DNA from: CBDFKB01 sp965248715
GTDB taxonomy: Bacteria > Pseudomonadota > Alphaproteobacteria > Rhizobiales > Rhizobiaceae
Length of the DNA stretch: 64,000 nt
Reading direction: 5' to 3'
NCBI GenBank assembly: GCA_965248715.1
Contig: CBDFKB010000004.1
Coordinates: 62,001 to 126,000 of the forward strand
This document shows positions 35,025 through 44,124 of this stretch, one piece after another. Positions within the stretch are counted from its first letter, which is position 1. Every line of letters begins with the position of its first letter. Under the pieces are notes generated by a model that saw nothing but the letters and a program-made list of their open reading frames with translations, made no database searches and had not been told where the DNA came from. The translations under genes and the position numbers were made by a program.

Positions 35025-35174
35025 TATGGCATCCTGGGTGTTACGAACAGATCAGCCGAACGGTATTGCCGGCGCGGTGCTGTGGGCCGAATCTCCTTGT
35101 GTGATAATGCCCCGCAGCAGTGCTGGCAACAAGGCAGTAAAAAGGCCGGTCCAAGACCAGCCTAATTTATGCGA

Positions 35175-35228
35175 GCGGATTGATAGGAGTCAAACCGGCG
35201 CCATAATCATCAATCTCAACAGGCCCTA
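35175..35228 (+). repeat. Repeat family C, copy 2
   Basis: Matches 14431-14484 over about 45 bases, ending CTCAACAGGCCCTA. The terminal CTA is the reverse complement of the rpmF stop codon. Confidence 0.65.
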
Positions 35229-35411
35229 AACAGAGCCCTTCGGCTCTAGAACCTGCCTGCCCCGATACATGCCGGTTTTCAAATCGATATGATGCGGACG
35301 GCGCAGCTCGCCGGATACCTTGTCTTCCGTATAGGTCGGTTGCTTCAGCGCATCGGTCGAACGGCGAAAGCCGCGTTTCATGCGCGACACTTTTCTCTTT
35401 GGAACGGCCAT
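35226..35411 (-). CDS. rpmF: 50S ribosomal protein L32
   Basis: 61 residues: MAVPKRKVSRMKRGFRRS, then SGELRRPHHIDLKTGMYRG, a standard alphaproteobacterial L32. GGAGA stands 6 bases before ATG 35411; a longer frame to 35441 is not used. The last codons are EPKGSV, and the stop lies on the edge of a family C repeat. A hairpin AGAGCC-CTTC-GGCTCT (35233-35248) overlaps the final codons and might act in 3'-end formation. Confidence 0.96.
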   Translation of the reverse strand: MAVPKRKVSRMKRGFRRSTDALKQPTYTEDKVSGELRRPHHIDLKTGMYRGRQVLEPKGSV

Positions 35412-35553
35412 CTTTGTCTCCACGACAACAATTGCCGTCACCCGTTAGCGATCGCGCGGGCCGGCAGGAAAATGCTAGGTTTGGCCGGGCTATACAAGCT
35501 TGCCGGGCAAATTGCCAGCCAATTTTTTCTGGCCTTGGTCAGGCGGCGTCATT

Positions 35554-36312
35554 TTATCGAACGCAGCCAACATAGGCGCCGGATTGGATAGCACGTTTTT
35601 CGATTACCCGCGCCATCCGTGCCATGGTCCGACTAGGTTTGGTTGGATTTCGCCCGGTAGGGTTTGGCAAGGTTACCGCAAGCAGCGCCGCCTGGCGCGC
35701 AGATATCCTGGCAGCCGAACGTTTGAAATAATGCTGTGCGGCGGCTTCGACGCCAAAAATGCCGGGGCCCCATTCGGCAACGTTGAGATAAATCTCCATC
35801 ATCCGGCGCTTGGGCCATAACAGATCGAGATAAAGCGCGTAGGGCAGTTCCAGCGCCTTTCGGACATAGGACCTACCATGCCACAAGAATAGGTTTTTCG
35901 CGGTTTGCATGGAGATGGTGCTGGCACCTCTGGTCTTTTCTCCGCCAAGCGCCTGATCGACGATGGTGTTTACCGCTTCCCAGTCGATGCCGGAATGGGC
36001 GCAGAACTTGCCATCTTCTGACATCATCACCGAAAAAATAAGCCGAGGCGCAATCTCGTCAAGGGCGACCCAGCGTCGGTCGACTTTCTGGCCGGTGACG
36101 GTTCGTGCCAGCATTAAGGTCGAATAGGGTTTGACCATCGGCGACAGGTAAATCACGCCGGCGATAAGCGGTGTCACCGCCAGCAATAGCAATGCCGCGG
36201 CAGCCATGCGTAACCCGCGAATGATCACCCGGCGGCGCTTACTCGACCCGCCAGCACCGACGTTAGAACCCACCTGCGGCGGTGTGCTTTGCGCTGGACC
36301 TTGATCGGACAT
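35554..36312 (-). CDS. mtgA: Monofunctional biosynthetic peptidoglycan transglycosylase
   Basis: 252 residues with an N-terminal transmembrane anchor (about 33-55) and a GT51 glycosyltransferase domain. Catalytic Glu is in SEDGKFCAHSGIDWEA. GASTISMQTAKNLFLW and RMMEIYLNVAEWGPGIFGVE are the other hallmark motifs. It polymerises lipid II into glycan strands in the periplasm. The order rpmF-mtgA, divergent from a polyprenyl synthetase, is common in Rhizobiales and supports the taxonomic reading. Confidence 0.95.
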   Translation of the reverse strand: MSDQGPAQSTPPQVGSNVGAGGSSKRRRVIIRGLRMAAAALLLLAVTPLIAGVIYLSPMVKPYSTLMLARTVTGQKVDRRWVALDEIAPRLIFSVMMSEDGKFCAHSGIDWEAVNTIVDQALGGEKTRGASTISMQTAKNLFLWHGRSYVRKALELPYALYLDLLWPKRRMMEIYLNVAEWGPGIFGVEAAAQHYFKRSAARISARQAALLAVTLPNPTGRNPTKPSRTMARMARVIEKRAIQSGAYVGCVR

Positions 36313-36437
36313 ATGCTATTGCGTCCCCGTTTGCGGCGGCGAACCGTTTGTTTATTCGTACCGCACTGTCAACCGTGGTGGTTTTTGCCGACATGCCACT
36401 GCGATGAAAAACATAGCGGCCCCGGATCACACAGACC

Positions 36438-37355
36438 TTGCCAAACAAAGATCATCATAGGGCTTTTTCGACCGAATTATCGCGTATCGCAACATTGACC
36501 GAACAACGTTTGCGCGATCTGCTGGATCAAACGCCGCGAGTAGGCGAAAAAGCAAGACCGACCAGGCTGATCGAAGCGATGCGCCATGCCGCGCTTGGCG
36601 GCGGCAAACGGCTGCGCCCGTTCTTGTTGATACATTCGGCTGCCATGTTCGGCATCGCGACCAAGGACGCAATCGATGCCGCCGCAGCGCTGGAATGCGT
36701 CCATTGCTATTCGTTGGTCCATGACGATTTGCCGGCGATGGATGATGACGCGCTAAGGCGCGGCAGGCCAACCGTCCATATCGCCTTTGATGAAGCGACC
36801 GCGATCCTCGCCGGTGACGCATTGTTGACATTGGCATTCGATATCCTAGCGACACAAGCCGCCGATTTATCGCCCGACATTCGTGTGCGCCTGATCGCCG
36901 GCCTTGCCCAGGCAGCAGGGGTTGGCGGCATGGCCGGTGGACAGATGCTCGATCTGAGCAAGCTTGCCGGCGAACCGCGCCAAGCAATAACTGACATGCA
37001 GCGCATGAAAACCGGAATGTTGATCGCTTACGCCTGTGAGGCGGGGGCGATATTGGGCAATGGCGATGAAACCGCGTGCCGCGCATTGCGTGAATTCGGC
37101 GACGCGATCGGCCGCGGTTTTCAGTTGGCTGACGATTTGCTCGACCGCACCTCGAACCCGTCGATCTTGGGCAAACAGACCGGCAAGGATCGCGAGCGTG
37201 GCAAAAACACTCTGGTCGATGTGTTGGGCGTCGAGGCAACCCGCCAAGAATGCACCCACTGTCTGGCCGAAGCTAAAGCAGCCCTTCAGCCATTTGGTAA
37301 ACCGGCGCAAATGTTGTTGGCGGCGGCGCGGTTTGCGGTCGAACGCGTTTATTGA
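36438..37355 (+). CDS. ispA: Short-chain polyprenyl diphosphate synthase
   Basis: A 305-residue trans-prenyltransferase of the FPP/GGPP synthase type. The first Asp-rich motif is DDLPAMDDD, with the two-residue insertion of bacterial FPP synthases; the second is DDLLD. GGGKRLRPFL is the IPP-binding segment. Probably makes farnesyl diphosphate for undecaprenyl, quinone and carotenoid precursors. The frame opens with TTG at 36438; no ATG precedes the conserved region, so the exact start is uncertain. Divergent from mtgA, with a 125-base spacer. Confidence 0.88.
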   Translation: MPNKDHHRAFSTELSRIATLTEQRLRDLLDQTPRVGEKARPTRLIEAMRHAALGGGKRLRPFLLIHSAAMFGIATKDAIDAAAALECVHCYSLVHDDLPAMDDDALRRGRPTVHIAFDEATAILAGDALLTLAFDILATQAADLSPDIRVRLIAGLAQAAGVGGMAGGQMLDLSKLAGEPRQAITDMQRMKTGMLIAYACEAGAILGNGDETACRALREFGDAIGRGFQLADDLLDRTSNPSILGKQTGKDRERGKNTLVDVLGVEATRQECTHCLAEAKAALQPFGKPAQMLLAAARFAVERVY

Positions 37356-37365
37356 GGTTTTTATG

Positions 37366-37450
37366 CCAAGGGAATTTATGCCTGGTTATACCACGGGAAT
37401 TTAATATCGACCCATTTAACCGCCAGAACCGGCGCGCTGCGCGGCCCGAC
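37366..37450 (-). repeat. Repeat family D-like remnant
   Basis: TATGCCAAGGGAATTTATGC, and a second CCACGGGAATTTAATATCGA with CCCATTTAAC, repeat the D end (ATACCAAGGGAATT..TATTG..CATTTGATG) twice in tandem. Confidence 0.5.
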
Positions 37451-37492
37451 CGGGTCGCCACTCTGGCGGCACGGCGCGGCTGGCATGATCTA

Positions 37493-37763
37493 GAGCCCTT
37501 TTAATGAATTCGGAGCCATTGTGATGGCGCGATTTTGCGTCAAGATCAAGCAGCAACGCGCACGGCCATACCCTGCGGTACGCTCATGCGGCGGTGCGCA
37601 GATATTGGCGCAAAAGCGCCCATCCTTTCCAGTTTCTGATTGGCGGGCATCCGCCGCCGAACTGGGTTTGCCCGATGCACCACATCGCGCGGCACAGGTT
37701 TCAGGCGCAGTCACCCTCGCAAATCAAGAAACACAATTGATGCGGAATTCATCAAAAGGGCTC
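37493..37763. mobile_element. MITE family E, complete element
   Basis: 271 bases flanked by TA duplicates (37491-37492 and 37764-37765). Terminal inverted repeats of about 19 bases: GAGCCCTTTTAATGAATTC versus the complement of GAATTCATCAAAAGGGCTC (one mismatch). There is no transposase. The right TA is part of the stop codon of the M20 amidohydrolase gene. Single ends of the same family occur at 29756 and 50303. Confidence 0.75.
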
Positions 37764-38938
37764 TAACTGTCGGTCACCGGCAGCAGCGTTTCCGCCAACT
37801 TAGCCCAGTAGGAGCAGCCAAAAGGGGTCGCTTCGTCGTTGAAATCATATTCGGCGTTATGCAGGTTGGCGGTGTCGCCATTGCCCATAAAGATATAGGC
37901 GCCTGGGCGCTTTTCCAGCATGTAGGCGAAATCTTCACCGCCGAGCATCGGTTCGCAATCGTCCTCGACCATGCCCTCACCGGCAACCGCCTTGGCGACC
38001 GCAACCGCTTTGGCGGTTTGGCGTTCATGGTTGTGGGTGATCGGATATCCGGTGGCAATGCAAACTTTGGCGCTAGCCCCGAAACCGCTGGCGATGCCTT
38101 CTGCGACCTGGGGGATCAAGCGGATCGCGGTTTTACGGCCTTCAGCACTTAGGGAACGCACGGTTCCGGACATGACCGCTTTGTTAGGAATCACATTGTT
38201 GGCGGTGCCGGCATTGATCTTGGTGGTCGTAATCACCACGCTGTCGACTGCTTTGATTGAGCGTGAAACGATCGATTGCAGGCCGATCAACACATGCGCC
38301 GTGATCACGATCGGGTCAACGGTGTCATGGGGCATTGCCGCATGGCCGCCATGGCCGGTAATGGTTATCGCGAATTCATCGGTCGAAGCGGTAATCGGCC
38401 CGGGCCTGATCGCGAACCGGCCAACATCGAGCCCCGGCAGATTATGCAGGCCGTAGATTTCGTCGATCCCGAACCGGTCCATCAAACCGTCTTCGAGCAT
38501 CGCCTTGCCGCCTGCACCGCCTTCCTCGGCCGGTTGAAAGATTACCACCACAGTGCCATCAAAATTCCGCGTTTGGGTGAGATATTGCGCCGCGCCCAAC
38601 AGCATCGAGGTGTGACCATCATGTCCGCAAGCATGCATCTTGCCACTATTTTTCGACGCATAGGGCTTGCCAGTTTGCTCGGTAATCGGCAATGCGTCCA
38701 TATCGGCGCGCAGACCAATAACCCGGCCCGACAGATTGCTTTTGCCGGTGATAACGCCAACCACACCGGTCCTGCCGATGCCGGTCACTATATTGTCACA
38801 GCCAAATTTACCAAGTTTATCGGCAACCATCGCGGCGGTTTCTTGGACGTTGTATTGAAGTTCGGGATTAGCATGCAGTTGGCGTCGCCAATTGGTAATC
38901 TCAAGATGCAGATCGGCCATTCGGTTGATGATCGGCAT
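37763..38938 (-). CDS. M20 family amidohydrolase (hippurate-hydrolase-like)
   Basis: A 391-residue metallo-hydrolase cleaving N-acyl amino acids or similar amides. Metal ligands are visible in GKMHACGHDGHTSMLLGAA and PAEEGGAGGKAM, plus the C-terminal LGGEDFAYML. HPDGHN-like TGHGGHAAMPH belongs to the lid/dimer domain. The length is typical. It is divergent from the carboxypeptidase gene with 85 bases between. The TAG stop is shared with the insertion target duplication of a MITE, so the native 3' end may have been altered slightly. Confidence 0.92.
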   Translation of the reverse strand: MPIINRMADLHLEITNWRRQLHANPELQYNVQETAAMVADKLGKFGCDNIVTGIGRTGVVGVITGKSNLSGRVIGLRADMDALPITEQTGKPYASKNSGKMHACGHDGHTSMLLGAAQYLTQTRNFDGTVVVIFQPAEEGGAGGKAMLEDGLMDRFGIDEIYGLHNLPGLDVGRFAIRPGPITASTDEFAITITGHGGHAAMPHDTVDPIVITAHVLIGLQSIVSRSIKAVDSVVITTTKINAGTANNVIPNKAVMSGTVRSLSAEGRKTAIRLIPQVAEGIASGFGASAKVCIATGYPITHNHERQTAKAVAVAKAVAGEGMVEDDCEPMLGGEDFAYMLEKRPGAYIFMGNGDTANLHNAEYDFNDEATPFGCSYWAKLAETLLPVTDS

Positions 38939-39023
38939 ATATTGACCTCGAGGCTTTTGCAGACGGATGGGACCCGCTGACTATAGTGGCGATTTGAAAG
39001 AACGATTTGGAGAAGTAAAGCGC

Positions 39024-40244
39024 GTGTTGGCCATCATAGTTCCAATATTTCGCCTGTCCGTACTAGCGCCAATAGCCATATTGGCGATCTGGTTGGCGAT
39101 GCCGTCATCCTTGTTACCGGTTAGGGCCGCAGAAGCCAAATTGCCAAGCGGCCCGCATATTTTGATCGACGCTAACGATGGCGCGATCCTGGCCGGAAGC
39201 GATATTCACCAGCGCTGGTATCCGGCCTCGCTAACCAAAATGATGACCGTCTATGTGACGTTGCGCGCGATCAAAGCCGGCGAACTTGCCGCCGGCTCAC
39301 CGGTGATCATTTCCCGTGAAGCCATCCGCCAACCACCAAGCAAAATGGGATATGGACCGGGCACCAAGCTCAACGTGGATACCGCCTTGGCGATTGTTAT
39401 CGTCAAAAGCGCCAATGACGTGGCGGTGGCACTGGCAGAAGCGGTGGCCGGATCAAGTGTCGCCTTTGTCACCCGAATGAACCGACAGGCACGCCGGCTC
39501 GGCATGACCAATTCGCATTTCGTTAATCCGCACGGCCTGCATGGCACTGGGCAATTTGTCAGTGCCCGCGACCTGGCACTGCTGGCGCAGCGGCTTTTTG
39601 CCGAATTCCCAAACTATTCCAAATTATTCGCAGTGCCAGCATTGCGCACTGCCACCAAGACCTTTCATTCCTACAATTTGCTGTTGGAGCGGTTTTCCGG
39701 CGCCGATGGGGTAAAAACCGGATTTGTGTGCGCGTCGGGCTACAATATGGTGGCAAGCGCTAGCCGCGGTTCCAAACGACTGATCGCGGTGGTGCTCGGC
39801 GCTTCCTCCCAGGTCGAGCGCGCGGTTCGCGCCGCTCGTTTGCTGAGCGACGGGTTTGTCGGCAATGTTCGCCTTGCCGATACAATTGCCGAACCTGCCA
39901 CATTGGGTACAGCGCCACGAAACATGCGGCCGGTTTTGTGCACCGAAAAAGCCCGAGCTGCACGCTACGAACCCGCAGCCGGCGTGGCGGTTGTCAATTC
40001 GCCTTTTCTGTTGCCCCGCACTACCGTGCGAGAACCGCTGGTGATCGCTACCGGCAACGTAACCGCACCGCCAAGCGAGGCGTTGGTGCGTCTCAACGCT
40101 GGAAAGTTTTACGTTAATCCGAACCGCGCTATGGCTCCACTATGGCGCCCGGCTGACGCGCCGGCAATCCCCAAGCTCGATCCGGAAATGGCGGACAATC
40201 CGACCCGCGGTGTCATTCCGACACCTTTGCCCAGGCCTGGCTGA
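39024..40244 (+). CDS. D-alanyl-D-alanine carboxypeptidase (PBP5/6 type)
   Basis: About 406 residues from GTG 39024 (GGAG about 11 bases upstream); an in-frame ATG at 38967 would add 19. A signal or anchor helix is followed by an S11 serine peptidase domain. The three active-site motifs are present: SLTK (in PASLTKMMT), SAND and KTGF. It trims the terminal D-Ala from pentapeptides in the periplasm. The C-terminal 120 residues (Pro-rich, ending PTRGVIPTPLPRPG) do not look like the amphipathic anchor of E. coli PBP5 and may serve another contact. Confidence 0.9.
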   Translation: MLAIIVPIFRLSVLAPIAILAIWLAMPSSLLPVRAAEAKLPSGPHILIDANDGAILAGSDIHQRWYPASLTKMMTVYVTLRAIKAGELAAGSPVIISREAIRQPPSKMGYGPGTKLNVDTALAIVIVKSANDVAVALAEAVAGSSVAFVTRMNRQARRLGMTNSHFVNPHGLHGTGQFVSARDLALLAQRLFAEFPNYSKLFAVPALRTATKTFHSYNLLLERFSGADGVKTGFVCASGYNMVASASRGSKRLIAVVLGASSQVERAVRAARLLSDGFVGNVRLADTIAEPATLGTAPRNMRPVLCTEKARAARYEPAAGVAVVNSPFLLPRTTVREPLVIATGNVTAPPSEALVRLNAGKFYVNPNRAMAPLWRPADAPAIPKLDPEMADNPTRGVIPTPLPRPG

Positions 40245-40278
40245 CTTATATTCTGAAGTAACAAATTTCCACGTTTTT

Positions 40279-40380
40279 GCGCTTGTCACCAAGCGTTGGA
40301 ATAGCTTCGTCGCGCTATCTCTTTGTTTATGCGTGTCATTTTCCCAAAACCGGTACCCACTTTTGGGTGACACGGCCTAG
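40279..40380 (-). repeat. RIME-like repeat, family A copy 6
   Basis: Minus orientation. The right end CCTAG contributes the TAG stop of the TusA-like gene (CTA at 40377-40379). The left end lacks CTAG. Confidence 0.85.
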
Positions 40381-40604
40381 CCGCACTCGATGACAAATTT
40401 CTGACCTGATTTACTTGCCTCGGTGCTAATTAGTAAATGGCCGTTTTCCTGACAAAAATGCGGAAAATCGATTGCCGCCATCGGATCTGTGGTGATCACT
40501 GCGATCTGTTCGCCCGGGCTCATGTCGCGCATCGCTTTGCGGGTTTTGAGTACCGGCAACGGGCATTTCAGGCCGCAAAGATCGAGTTCCCTTGGAATTG
40601 ACAT
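40377..40604 (-). CDS. TusA-family sulfur carrier protein
   Basis: 75 residues from ATG 40604: LDLCGLKCPLPVLKTRKAM contains the CPxP sulfur-carrying Cys of the TusA/YedF family, and TDPMAAIDFPHFC fits its second half. It may deliver persulfide sulfur for tRNA thiolation or molybdenum cofactor, or act in redox sulfur metabolism; the specific partner is unknown. The frame can be extended to 40685 without improvement. The stop codon is formed at the edge of a RIME-like repeat. Confidence 0.88.
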   Translation of the reverse strand: MSIPRELDLCGLKCPLPVLKTRKAMRDMSPGEQIAVITTDPMAAIDFPHFCQENGHLLISTEASKSGQKFVIECG

Positions 40605-40706
40605 GGCAGTGACCGCATCCCTGGTTGAATATTGGCCGTGTTTGCCATTCAATACCCTAAATCGCAATGGCATTCCCATCAGCAATAAAACGGACGGCGG
40701 CGAACC

Positions 40707-41252
40707 ATGGACAGCAGCTTAGCCAGTCAAGTAACAGGATTTTGGCGCGAAATAGGCCCTCAAGGTTGGTGGAAACGTAACGGGGCGATCGACCGCGCGA
40801 TCTGTGAGAAGTTCGGTACGCTTTACGCCAATACCGTTGCTGGCGCTCACGCAAGCTGGATTGACGAGGCAGACACCTGCTTGGCCCGGGTAATTGTGTT
40901 GGATCAATTTCCACGCAATCTTTTCCGCGACGACCCGCGTGCGTTCGCCACCGATGATCAGGCGCTAAAGGCGGCCAAACATGCTCTCGAACAGGGCTTT
41001 GACCATCAAGTGTCGGAAGATTTGTTCAAATTCTTGTATTTGCCTTACATGCATTGCGAGCGGATCGCCGAGCAGGAAATCTGTGTTGGGCTGATGCACG
41101 CGGCCCAAGACCCGCTATCGCTCAGCTCGGCGATCACCCATCGCGCAATCATTTACCGGTTCGGCCGGTTTCCCCACCGCAATTTTGTCCTAAAACGCAC
41201 CATGTCGAGCGCCGAACAGGCCTTTCTCGACGATGGCGGATTTAGTCCGTAG
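40707..41252 (+). CDS. DUF924 family protein
   Basis: 181 residues. ARVIVLDQFPRNLFRDDPRAFATDD and FLYLPYMHCERIAEQE are diagnostic of DUF924, an all-helical, TPR-like family of unknown function. HRAIIYRFGRFPHRN is the conserved C-terminal part. A lone gene, divergent from the tusA-like gene. Confidence 0.9.
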   Translation: MDSSLASQVTGFWREIGPQGWWKRNGAIDRAICEKFGTLYANTVAGAHASWIDEADTCLARVIVLDQFPRNLFRDDPRAFATDDQALKAAKHALEQGFDHQVSEDLFKFLYLPYMHCERIAEQEICVGLMHAAQDPLSLSSAITHRAIIYRFGRFPHRNFVLKRTMSSAEQAFLDDGGFSP

Positions 41253-41449
41253 CCAGCTTTTGGGTAAAGTGTACTATTAAAGACGCTTGGTATAAGCCGC
41301 AAAAAATAACGGTATTAGGCTCGCTGGCGGTCACATTTGACCTTTTAGTTAACTCAAACGGCCCAAACGTTAATTTCAACCGTCCAAGTCATACAGAATA
41401 TTAAGCGCTTTGTGGGATAAGCTGTCGGACTATCCGGGAGTGGCCAATT

Positions 41450-42874
41450 TTGCGTACATCGATCGAACATAAGTTCACAAGTTTTGTGCCGCAGAAATTG
41501 CGCCCGCGCATGGTCCCGTATCTGACAATGGCCGACGTGGTTTTGACCAGTAGCGATGACCGGGCGGTCTCGCAACGCATCGCGCTGTTTGCCTTTTTGA
41601 TCAGGGTGTTTTCCGCCTCAATCGCCTACGCCTTGCAAGTGCTGCTGGCGCGATGGATGGGCGAGTTCGAGTATGGCGTGTTCGTATCAATCTGGGTTGC
41701 GGTGGTGATTTTTGGTGGCGTGTCCAGCCTCGGCTTTCAAACCGCCATCGTACGCTTCATTCCTGAATATCTGACTTCCGGCGACACTGACATGCTGCGC
41801 GGCGTGTTGCTGGGCAGCAGGTTATACTCCTTCGTTTCGGCGACAACATTAGCGGTGATAGGCTTTGCCGGTATCTGGTTTTTTGAAGACAGTTTGCAAA
41901 ACTATTACGTGATCCCGCTTTATCTGGGCATCATCTGCCTGCCGATGTTAGCGCTGACCGAAGTCAATGACGGGGTCGCCAGGGCCTTTAATTGGCCGCA
42001 CATCGCTTTGCTGCCGACCTTTATTTTTCGGCCCCTGGTCCTGCTTGCCACAATGGGAACTGCATTGGCGATCGGGATGCCGGCCAATGCCGCCACGGCG
42101 ATGATGGCAACTATCGTTGCAGCCTACACATCAGCGGCTGTGCAAATGCTTGTTTTACACCGCAACCTTAGAAGCGAGGTTCCGGCCGGGCCACGCAATA
42201 CGACCCCGTTTCAGTGGATTGCGGTTGCAATCCCGATGTTCATGGTCGAGGGTTTTTATAGCCTGATGACCAATCTCGATATCCTGGTACTCGGCATATT
42301 CGTTCGCCCCGATGAAGTGGCGGTATATTTCGCCGCGGTAAAGACCCTGGCACTTGCCCATTTCGTTTATTTCGCGGTCAAGGCCGGCACTGCCCATCGA
42401 TTTTCGCAATACCGAAGCGCAGGCAATGCGGAGGAATTTTCGAGTTTCGTGCGTGACGCGGTACATTGGACGTTTTGGCCTACCTTGGCCATCATCGTCT
42501 TGTTCATGGTGATCGGCCGTTATTTCCTGATGCTGTTCGGTCCGACTTTCGTAGAAGGCGAATATCTATTATGGATCCTCGCCGTCGGCATAGTGGTGCG
42601 GGCGACTATCGGCCCGGCCGAGAGCGTGTTGACCATGTCGGGCCAACAATCGATCTGCGCCATTGTGTTCGGCGTAACACTCAGCATTAATTTGATCCTC
42701 AACCTGACGCTGATCCCGATTTACGGCCTTGCCGGCGCGGCGTTTGCGACAACATTCGCGCTGATCTTCGAAACTGCGGCGATCTACGCCGCAGCCGCAC
42801 GCCGCTTGTCGCTGCATATTTTTATCATTCCCCATCCGTCTGGAACCAACCAACTGGCCGGGCAGCAATCATGA
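41450..42874 (+). CDS. Polysaccharide flippase-like membrane protein (Wzx/MATE type)
   Basis: A 474-residue membrane protein with 12-14 helices. It belongs to the MOP exporter superfamily: ARWMGEFEYGVFVSIWV near the first helices is the conserved loop of polysaccharide-biosynthesis proteins. The frame opens at TTG 41450 with GGGAG about 9 bases upstream. It overlaps the following GNAT-like gene by 4 bases. It probably flips a lipid-linked saccharide across the inner membrane. No polymerase is nearby, so the saccharide may be short or joined elsewhere. Confidence 0.82.
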   Translation: MRTSIEHKFTSFVPQKLRPRMVPYLTMADVVLTSSDDRAVSQRIALFAFLIRVFSASIAYALQVLLARWMGEFEYGVFVSIWVAVVIFGGVSSLGFQTAIVRFIPEYLTSGDTDMLRGVLLGSRLYSFVSATTLAVIGFAGIWFFEDSLQNYYVIPLYLGIICLPMLALTEVNDGVARAFNWPHIALLPTFIFRPLVLLATMGTALAIGMPANAATAMMATIVAAYTSAAVQMLVLHRNLRSEVPAGPRNTTPFQWIAVAIPMFMVEGFYSLMTNLDILVLGIFVRPDEVAVYFAAVKTLALAHFVYFAVKAGTAHRFSQYRSAGNAEEFSSFVRDAVHWTFWPTLAIIVLFMVIGRYFLMLFGPTFVEGEYLLWILAVGIVVRATIGPAESVLTMSGQQSICAIVFGVTLSINLILNLTLIPIYGLAGAAFATTFALIFETAAIYAAAARRLSLHIFIIPHPSGTNQLAGQQS

Positions 42875-44124
42875 CCGTCAATTACCCAGCCGGATCGACC
42901 AACCTTGCATCAATTGTTGCCGGCGCATGCGGAACAGCATCCTCCATCATGGTCAGCCAGGCGGAAATACCCGGCTCGAGCAGATGGGAATTAGAGATTA
43001 TCAGCCCGCAGCGATTCGATGAAGTTAGCGACGCGGTCGCCGGGTTGGCGCAGCGCGCGCTGCAAGCCAACGTGTTTTTCGAACCGGCGTTTGCAGCAGC
43101 GGCGATGGAACGCCTGGGCGAGCCGGCGCTGCGCCTGGTAATGATTTGGGAGCGGTTTGGCGACAGCCGCCAACTGCGCTTCTTTGCTCCGTTTGAAAGC
43201 GCATATATTGGCATTCCGAAACGCAAAGTGTTTCGGGTCTGGAGCCATCCCTTCGCGCCACTGGGTACTGTGCTCTTGGATGCCCAGGAGGCAGCAGAAT
43301 CGGCCCGCAAATTCTTTCAATTATTGCGTGAAACCCGAGACGACCGCCCGCAGACATTTGCCATTACCGATTGCGAGATCGAAGGCCCGGTCGCCGAACA
43401 TCTGTTGCGCGGCGCGGCCGAGGCCGGTTACTGCGCCGCCGCATTGCCAGCAGGCAATCGCGTAGTTTTGCAGCCAAGAAGCGCTCACGAGGCCGCTGGC
43501 ACCGAAAACATCACTAAAAAGCGGCGCAAGGAACATGCCAGGCAATTGCGGCGCCTGGCCGACATTGGCACGGTGGAATTTCGCCGAGCCGTCGAATTGG
43601 ACAAGGTGTTTGTCGGCTTTGAAGAATTTCTGCTGCTCGAGACCCGGGGCTGGAAAGGGCGCAACGGCTCGTCACTGCATACGATCAAGCGAACCGCCGC
43701 TTTTGCCCGCCAGGCGGCTTATAATCTGTGCCTGCGCCAGCAATGCTCGATCTATTCTTTGCGCCTCGACGGCCGGCCAATTGCCGCCCTGTTTGCGATC
43801 CATTCGAACGGCACCGCCTACCCATGGAAAATCGCCTATGACGAGACCCATCGGGAGTTTTCGCCAGGCCTTCAGTTGATGCTGTTTGCCACCAATGCCT
43901 GGCTCAGTGACCCGGATTTTTGCTACGCCGATTCGCTTGCCAATGACGACCATCCGATGATCAGCAACATTTGGCCTGACAGGGCCAAAACCGGAACCCT
44001 ATTGTTTACCTGCGGGCGTGATGCCGAAAAGAGCTTGCGCGCCACCCGTTCCGCGATCAGCCGCTCGCAAATGACCAAATCATGGCTGAAGTCGCAACTG
44101 ACGAATTTGAGGATCTTGCGATGA
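42871..44124 (+). CDS. GNAT/FemAB-like acyltransferase (CelD/BioF2 type)
   Basis: A 417-residue soluble protein of the FemAB/CelD-type double-GNAT fold. Typical elements: RRKEHARQLRRLADIGTVEF linking the halves and YPWKIAYDETHREFSPGLQL near the C-terminus (acyl-CoA or aminoacyl site). Overlaps the flippase gene (ATGA) and the cupin gene (ATGA). Such proteins often decorate exopolysaccharide with acyl groups. Activity is inferred from family and from the flippase next door. Confidence 0.78.
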   Translation: MTVNYPAGSTNLASIVAGACGTASSIMVSQAEIPGSSRWELEIISPQRFDEVSDAVAGLAQRALQANVFFEPAFAAAAMERLGEPALRLVMIWERFGDSRQLRFFAPFESAYIGIPKRKVFRVWSHPFAPLGTVLLDAQEAAESARKFFQLLRETRDDRPQTFAITDCEIEGPVAEHLLRGAAEAGYCAAALPAGNRVVLQPRSAHEAAGTENITKKRRKEHARQLRRLADIGTVEFRRAVELDKVFVGFEEFLLLETRGWKGRNGSSLHTIKRTAAFARQAAYNLCLRQQCSIYSLRLDGRPIAALFAIHSNGTAYPWKIAYDETHREFSPGLQLMLFATNAWLSDPDFCYADSLANDDHPMISNIWPDRAKTGTLLFTCGRDAEKSLRATRSAISRSQMTKSWLKSQLTNLRILR

